Source of the DNA: Dehalococcoidales bacterium
GTDB lineage: Bacteria > Chloroflexota > Dehalococcoidia > Dehalococcoidales > UBA2162
DNA length: 24,352 nt
Direction of reading: 5' to 3'
Assembly: GCA_016932435.1 (NCBI GenBank)
Contig: JAFGCW010000029.1
Coordinates: 1 to 24,352 of the forward strand
Part shown: in pieces, positions 19,419-24,352 of the stretch
Position numbering within the stretch: position 1 is the first letter of the stretch
How the letters are laid out: the number at the start of each line of letters is the position of its first letter
Notes under the pieces: model-generated
What the model was told of the DNA's origin: nothing
What the model saw: the letters and a program-made list of their open reading frames with translations, nothing else
The model's database searches: none
Translations under genes and position numbers: made by a program

Positions 19419-21452
19419 ATGTCAATTAATGAAGACGGATACCGGCTATGGTTTCGATATCAGAAGATAGGTGATGATATCAGGTTGTCACAATACCGGG
19501 AGATGATCGAGGGAGTGACGATCCTGGAAAATGGGGTGACATACGATATTATCAAGGATGAACTGGATATTGCTTTGCCGGTGATACTCGATAAGCAAAT
19601 ACGAATCGGACGGACTTTACTGCCGGGCAAAATATTGGTAGCAGGTACTGTCGAGAATCTGAAAAAGACCCACCTTGATATATCCCGGGCTGACTGTCTT
19701 GATATGGGTGATGAGGGTTTCTTGATTCGGCATGATAAAGGAGACGAACATGCAAGGATAATACTTTCAGCGAATACAGCGAAGAGTGTTATAACAGGCA
19801 TGTTCTACTTCCTGAGACTTCTTCAGACACATCAGGACATACAACTCATCCATATTCTCAGTTTGCCTCGGATTCGTCACAGGTTGTTGTGCCATTGGGA
19901 TAATATCGACGGTTCGATAGAACGGGGGTATGCCGGATGGTCGTTATGGAAGTGGGATGAGCTGCCAGATACGATCAATTCGCGATATCGCGATTATGCC
20001 AGGGCATGTGCATCGATAGGAATTAATGGCTCCATCTTGAATAATGTTAACAGCCAGGCAGAGTTTTTGAGTACCGAATACCTTGTAAAAATAGCAGCGC
20101 TGGCAGATATATTCCGCCCCTACGGTATCAGAGTTTTCCTTTCACCTCCTTTCAACGCACCCGCGCAACTGGGCGGTCTGAAAACCGCCGATCCCCGAAA
20201 TACGGATGTAATTCGATGGTGGAGGGAAAAAGTGGATGAAATATACGGTCTGATACCAGATTTCGGAGGATTCCAGGTAAAAGCAGGTTCAGAAGGCCAG
20301 CCAGGTCCTCAGGAATACGGGGCAAACCACCATGATGGCGCTAATATGCTGGCTGACGTGTTGCGTGACCACGAAGCAATGGTGCTCTGGAGGGCGTTTG
20401 TCTATGATACTGCCATCGATAAAGACAGGGCGAAATGCGCTTTCAAAGAGTTTGTACCGCTTGATGGTAATTTCGCTCCCGGAGCGTTCCTCCAGGTGAA
20501 AAATGGTCCGGTAGATTTTCAGCCGAGAGAACCCTTCCATCCTCTTTTCGGCGCTATGGCGAAAACACCCATGGCTCTTGAACTGCAGATTACCCAGGAA
20601 TACCTGGGACAGGCGGTTCATCTTGTTTATCTGGCGCCGATGTGGAAAGAGATTCTGGATGCCGATACGTATGCCTGTGGTGAAGGTTCGACAGTCTCCC
20701 GAGTAGTGGATGGTTCGCTGTACGGGAATGCCGAATCAGCTATAGTCGGAGTATCGAATACAGGCTCGGACCGAAACTGGTGCGGACATCATTTTGCTCA
20801 GGCGAACTGGTATGCTTTCGGATGCCTGGCATGGGACCATCACCAGAGCAGCGAAGATATCTGCGAAGAATGGATACGGATGACATGGTCGAACGATCCT
20901 GTCATCGTGGAGTCGATTAAGACGATGATGCTTGGTTCGTGGGAAGCCTGTGTGGACTATATGACACCGCTTGGTCTGCACCATATCATGCAGGAAGGCC
21001 ATCACTACGGTCCTGATCCTGCCTTCAGCGGAGCGGCCAGAGAAGACTGGAATTCGGTTTATTATCACCGGGCTGACAAAGAAGGTCTTGGCTTTGACCG
21101 CAGCAGCACGGGGAGTAATGCCGTCGGTCAATATTTAGGTCCCTTGAGTGAAGAATATGATAGTCTGGAGACCTGCCCTGAAAAATACCTGTTATGGTTT
21201 CATCATGTCCCGTGGGACTATCGTTTCGACTCAGGAAACGCGTTATTCGAGGAAATACGAGATCATTATAATTTTGGTGTGGAGTACATAACCGGAATGA
21301 AGAGTATCTGGAAAAGTCTTCGGGGTAAGATAGACCCACAGAGATTCGAACATGTAAAGAAGAAACTCGAAGAGCAGCAGGAAAACGGCGCACTCTGGCG
21401 TGCCGTCTGCACGGAATATTTTCAACAATTTAATGGGCCAGATGGAAAGTAA
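19419..21452 (+). CDS. alpha-glucuronidase, glycoside hydrolase family 67
   Basis: This 677-residue GH67 enzyme releases (4-O-methyl-)glucuronic acid from the ends of xylan-derived oligosaccharides. An N-terminal alpha/beta domain is followed by the TIM-barrel domain and a helical C-terminal domain. The catalytic acid in KAGSEGQPGP falls at Glu292. The paired bases fall at Asp366 (NGPVDFQPREP) and Glu394 (ITQEYLGQ), which line up with Glu292, Asp365 and Glu393 of the characterised Cellvibrio enzyme. No signal peptide is present, so it acts inside the cell on imported oligosaccharides. The ribosome site is weak (AAAG). No xylanase, xylosidase or sugar transporter is adjacent. The neighbouring broken peptide-type binding protein gene is convergent and separated by a terminator. 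Confidence 0.94.
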   Translation: MSINEDGYRLWFRYQKIGDDIRLSQYREMIEGVTILENGVTYDIIKDELDIALPVILDKQIRIGRTLLPGKILVAGTVENLKKTHLDISRADCLDMGDEGFLIRHDKGDEHARIILSANTAKSVITGMFYFLRLLQTHQDIQLIHILSLPRIRHRLLCHWDNIDGSIERGYAGWSLWKWDELPDTINSRYRDYARACASIGINGSILNNVNSQAEFLSTEYLVKIAALADIFRPYGIRVFLSPPFNAPAQLGGLKTADPRNTDVIRWWREKVDEIYGLIPDFGGFQVKAGSEGQPGPQEYGANHHDGANMLADVLRDHEAMVLWRAFVYDTAIDKDRAKCAFKEFVPLDGNFAPGAFLQVKNGPVDFQPREPFHPLFGAMAKTPMALELQITQEYLGQAVHLVYLAPMWKEILDADTYACGEGSTVSRVVDGSLYGNAESAIVGVSNTGSDRNWCGHHFAQANWYAFGCLAWDHHQSSEDICEEWIRMTWSNDPVIVESIKTMMLGSWEACVDYMTPLGLHHIMQEGHHYGPDPAFSGAAREDWNSVYYHRADKEGLGFDRSSTGSNAVGQYLGPLSEEYDSLETCPEKYLLWFHHVPWDYRFDSGNALFEEIRDHYNFGVEYITGMKSIWKSLRGKIDPQRFEHVKKKLEEQQENGALWRAVCTEYFQQFNGPDGK

Positions 21453-21505
21453 GAGTATCTCTGTAAATAACAAGGATTACGACTGGCAATAACAAAGTAA
21501 CTGTG

Positions 21506-21534
21506 AAAGGGGCTGCCTAAGGGCAGCCCCTTTT
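21506..21534. terminator. bidirectional intrinsic terminator
   Basis: The 12-bp stem AAAGGGGCTGCC/GGCAGCCCCTTT with a 4-base loop is followed by T4 on the + strand. It lies between the convergent alpha-glucuronidase gene and the substrate-binding protein pseudogene. Confidence 0.9.
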
Positions 21535-21578
21535 GAGTGTACGTAGAGTATAATAACCGAAAACTTTTACTGAAGAGA

Positions 21579-23419
21579 CTAATATCCCATGGATGCTTTT
21601 AAGTCCTGGTCAACCCAGACCCATCTTGGCCAGATGTGTGGCAGCCAGCCAACGGCGGTCTCTCCGGAATAATTCTTCAGCCAGGGCCACCACAGGATAT
21701 AGGTTGGATACCTGGGAGTAGGAATTACCCATGCTCCTTCAAGCAAGTGTTTCATAAGATCCCTGGTTTCGTCCATTGCCGCGCCCAGGTCTGTTATGGC
21801 GGTAGTGCGCATATGGTCGGTAGCCTCGTTCACAAAAGGATCATTTATCTTGCTGAAGTTACTCGCCGTTATCCCGGTATAACCGGCTACCTCAGGCCAT
21901 GATGATGCGGGTGATATAAAGGACGCTACCATATGCTCGTAAGCACTGCCCATCACCATACTCCACCAGGTACCAAACTCATGGAAGACAATTTCCACTT
22001 TTATACCGACCTTCTCCCATTGCTGTTGGATTACCGAGAAATAATCGATATCTGCGGTATTCACCAGTATTTCGGTAACGAAGCCGTTGGGGTAGCCGGC
22101 ATCAGCAAGCATTTGTTTGGCTCTCTCCGGTTGATATGTATAAAGCTCTTTGATGGTTTCAGGCATATCGGGATCGTCAAGACCCAGGTAGAGTCTTTCA
22201 TATCCTTTCTGTTGCCAGTATGTCCCAGGCCCTGATACAGGCCCTCGTTTAACTCGTTGAAATCGGTAGCCATCATCATAGCTCTGCGGACATTTACGTC
22301 GGAATAGGGTGTTCCGGGCAGGTCTGTTCTCATCTCCAGTAACCCGGTGGATCCATAATTTCCCACTGCTTCTTTCAGGTCAGGTTGCTGTCTTACCATG
22401 TCTGCTCTCTCTTCGATTGAAAATTGTGACCTCTGGTCGAGTGTACCCGTGCGGAACGCTGCCAGTTGGGTAGAATTATCCTGTATGACAAGATACTTTA
22501 CGCTATCTACGTATGGCAGCTGGTTCCCCATTCCGGGACCTACAGGATCCTTATCCCAGAAGTTGGGATTTCTTTTTACCGATATCATGTTACTTGGAAT
22601 GTAGTCTTTAATCATGAACGCTCCGGCTCCCACGCAGCTCTGCCAGTCTACGGTTGAATCGACATCACCAAGTTCCGACGGGAATATCGGCGCGCCGTCA
22701 CAAAGTAACATTATTAAGTCCAGAAGGTTCTTTATTTCGCAGGTATACTTACCGGTAGTCGAGTCAACTTTCTCACCGTAGATCCCGTTTGTCCAGGGGA
22801 AACCCGTGTTGAGGAAAAGCCCGGGGTGGTATCTGGTGTCATTCATGCACATATCGAAGTTCCATATGATATCGTCAATGGTTACTTCTCTACCGCCTAC
22901 CGTGGCACTGTGGGGATTATCAGGGTCGAGTCCGAAGTGTACACCATCTCGTATGGTTATGTACATATAACCTTCGGTCCCATCTTCACTGACTTCCCAC
23001 CAGATGTCCTCGGCAAGGTAATTAGCTTTAAGACCCCGGATGTTTGTGGATTGTTCCCAGCCTACTTCACCGGTACCGTAACCGCCGGCATTACCCCTTG
23101 CCCAGTCACCGTTCCAGATCCATTCGTGGCATGCCAGGACAGGTGCCGAGTTAAAGATTGCCCACGGAAGCCAATCGGTAGGTTCGGCACCAAGGTACAT
23201 TGTAAGCGAACCTCCGTATTGGGGCCCTTCGGCAACCGGCTGAACATCTTCTTCGTCGGTATCCGTTGTCTTTTCTTCTTCATCTCCTATGGAAACCGTT
23301 TGACCTTTGTCTTCTTCGGTGACGGTTCAGCTGGTATCGCTAGTGTCACATGATGTTACTATCAGCGATGATACCATTAAGCAACTCATTAATAACCAAA
23401 ATATCTTCTTTTTTCCCAT
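21579..23419 (-). pseudogene. family-5 ABC transporter substrate-binding lipoprotein, broken by a stop and a frameshift
   Basis: The original gene starts at the ATG at 23419, after GAGGAGG. It encodes a lipoprotein signal peptide (MGKKKIFWLL..., hydrophobic stretch, lipobox VTSC with Cys24). Codon 31 is a TGA (23327-23329). The same frame then continues through an acidic linker and a long binding-protein domain (from GPQYGGSLTMYLG to LYQGLGHTGNR). Near 22204-22216 the frame shifts by one base. The remainder (KGYERLYLGLDDPDMPETIKEL to KASMGY at 21579) is in another frame and joins smoothly to the first part. The family binds peptides, nickel or sugars for ABC importers (DppA/OppA-like); the ligand is unknown and no permease genes follow. 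The two lesions may be real inactivation or sequencing errors, because the rest of the sequence is well preserved. Confidence 0.85.
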
Positions 23420-23935
23420 ATAGTGTACACCTCCTCAATGGTACCGATATGGTTTTGCAGCTCAATGACAAAGATAGTATTGAGGGGTTAGGTGAAATTA
23501 CGCTGTTAGCATCACCTCCTTACGCTGACAGTACTGGTACCTGGATATACTCTCTATCACAGGCATAGTCAGCCTTTATTGTCAGCTCTTACAGGATGTG
23601 TTTGATTGATTTAGATGGGCAGATTAACCGCTATCATAATCATATTTGAGGTTTCTGTCGATCAATTTCACTAAATTCATTTTCCGATGATGAGAATGTT
23701 GTATTTACTAAAGTGGGATAGTAATGGTAGTTTTCTAAAGTTGAATCAGAGATAAGCGGTAATAGACTCGAGTCTGAATTCTCTTATGTGATAAACACTG
23801 TTTATAAAAGGCGGAGACCGATTTACTCGTTTTATCGAAGTATTAGAACTATAATAAGAATTGGGTGGTACTATTATTAGTACCACCCAGCTGATTAATT
23901 TATAATTTTACTATAAAAATAAACGGAAACAATTT
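23420..23935. other. 516-base intergenic region without a recognisable gene
   Basis: No convincing coding sequence is seen on either strand. On the - strand it is the leader of the substrate-binding protein gene. It contains the real ribosome site (GAGGAGG near 23428-23434) and, further up, TAAGGAGGTGATG (23522-23510). The latter is a near-perfect Shine-Dalgarno that can pair with a nearby TCACCT. The centre (about 23580-23850) is A+T-rich with no clear motif. A hairpin lies at 23862-23889. No known riboswitch was recognised. Confidence 0.6.
23862..23889. terminator. hairpin downstream of the FtsZ/tubulin-like gene
   Basis: The perfect 12-bp stem TGGGTGGTACTA/TAGTACCACCCA with a TTAT loop lies 46 bases past the stop codon of the - strand gene. 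No clean T-run follows, so it may be a weaker terminator or an mRNA-stabilising stem. Confidence 0.6.
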
Positions 23936-24352
23936 TTAAAGTAAGGAAGGTACGGCCATGGACTTATCTTCGATCTCCTGCAACCTGTCTCGTGTTTCTT
24001 TCTGTCTCTTCTTCATCACCGGGATAAAGCTGGCCGATTTGGTATAGTACTCTCTGATCTTTTCGACATCACTCAGTTCGGAAAGGATAACACTGACGTC
24101 CAGTACACCTCTCTGCCTGGGGTAGTCACCATTCCTGATGGTTGCCAGTGGGGTAAGGTTCCTCATGTAATCGCCAAGTTCCTTAACCATGTCCACATTC
24201 ATTTCCTTCGAAGGAGCCGATAACAGGAAAAGCGCTCTCCTGGCGTCTTCGGGTTTGCAGTTAAGTGACAATTCGCTGATAGCGGCATCCATTGACTGGA
24301 TGGCTTTCTGGGTCTCGGTTCCCTTCTTCATGAAGTCCCTCGATTTCTCACC
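23936..24352 (-). CDS. C-terminal part of an FtsZ/tubulin-like GTPase
   Basis: The frame is open to the window edge, so the gene is truncated at its 5' end. About 138 residues are visible, starting at GEKSRDFMKKG. The Met at 24331 is internal. The segment DAAISELSLNCKPEDARRALFLLSAP, followed by EMNVDMVKELGDYMR and IRNGDYPRQRGVLDVSVILSEL, resembles the C-terminal domain of a divergent FtsZ/tubulin-like family found in some Chloroflexota and archaea. The match is by pattern memory, and the N-terminal GTP-binding GGGTG(T/S)G region is outside the window. The C-terminal tail is charged and helical. No canonical FtsZ C-terminal peptide (for binding FtsA/ZipA) is seen. Confidence 0.6.
   Translation of the reverse strand, partial: GEKSRDFMKKGTETQKAIQSMDAAISELSLNCKPEDARRALFLLSAPSKEMNVDMVKELGDYMRNLTPLATIRNGDYPRQRGVLDVSVILSELSDVEKIREYYTKSASFIPVMKKRQKETRDRLQEIEDKSMAVPSLL

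Noticed and set aside
23327..23329. In-frame TGA in the substrate-binding protein as a second selenocysteine codon
   Set aside because: It lies in a Ser/Thr/Glu-rich linker right after the lipobox, where no redox residue is expected. The same gene also has a frameshift, so a mutation or sequence error is more likely.
23511..23522. Match to the 3' end of 16S rRNA on the + strand (ATCACCTCCTTA)
   Set aside because: The flanking sequence does not resemble 16S rRNA. It is explained as a strong Shine-Dalgarno on the - strand.

Overview
The window looks like a chromosomal fragment of an anaerobic bacterium, most likely in the Chloroflexota (Dehalococcoidia-like). That placement is inference. It rests on the gene mix: a divergent FtsZ/tubulin-like protein, a fumarate-reductase-like flavoprotein paired with a GltD-like iron-sulfur oxidoreductase, an inositol-phosphate synthase, a UGSC-type redox protein, and a GAAC-N4-GTTC (Gram-positive type) SOS box. 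No rRNA, tRNA, CRISPR array or insertion sequence was seen.

Layout. 1-2093 (+): the 3' end of an unidentified gene, a CYTH-domain protein and a radical SAM protein overlapping it by ATGA. 2095-4368 (-): a small membrane protein, a NudC-type NADH pyrophosphatase and a DUF72/YecE protein. 4548-9650 (+): an SOS mutagenesis cassette, with a LexA-box promoter, a catalytically degenerate ImuB, a small ImuB-associated protein and the error-prone polymerase DnaE2. This cassette is visibly GC-rich and is peppered with small palindromic repeats, several of which lie in frame inside dnaE2. 9668-10262 (-): a MazF toxin with a ribbon-helix-helix antitoxin. 10417-10866 (+): an Rrf2/IscR-like regulator. 10928-14694 (-): a translationally coupled two-gene redox operon. 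14921-15109 (+): a small acidic protein.

15183-18590 (-) is the most interesting part. It holds a myo-inositol-1-phosphate synthase with an N-terminal helix-turn-helix domain, transcribed from a consensus promoter that would give a leaderless mRNA. Upstream of it is a UGSC-family protein whose reading frame crosses an in-frame TGA at the family's Cys/Sec position. A SECIS-like hairpin follows the TGA directly, so this is a candidate selenoprotein.

18742-19242 (-) is a GNAT acetyltransferase. 19419-21452 (+) is a GH67 alpha-glucuronidase preceded by a large palindromic operator candidate. 21579-23419 (-) is a family-5 peptide-type ABC substrate-binding lipoprotein broken by a stop codon and a frameshift. 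The window ends with the C-terminal part of an FtsZ/tubulin-like protein on the - strand. Convergent gene pairs are often separated by strong, mostly bidirectional hairpin terminators.
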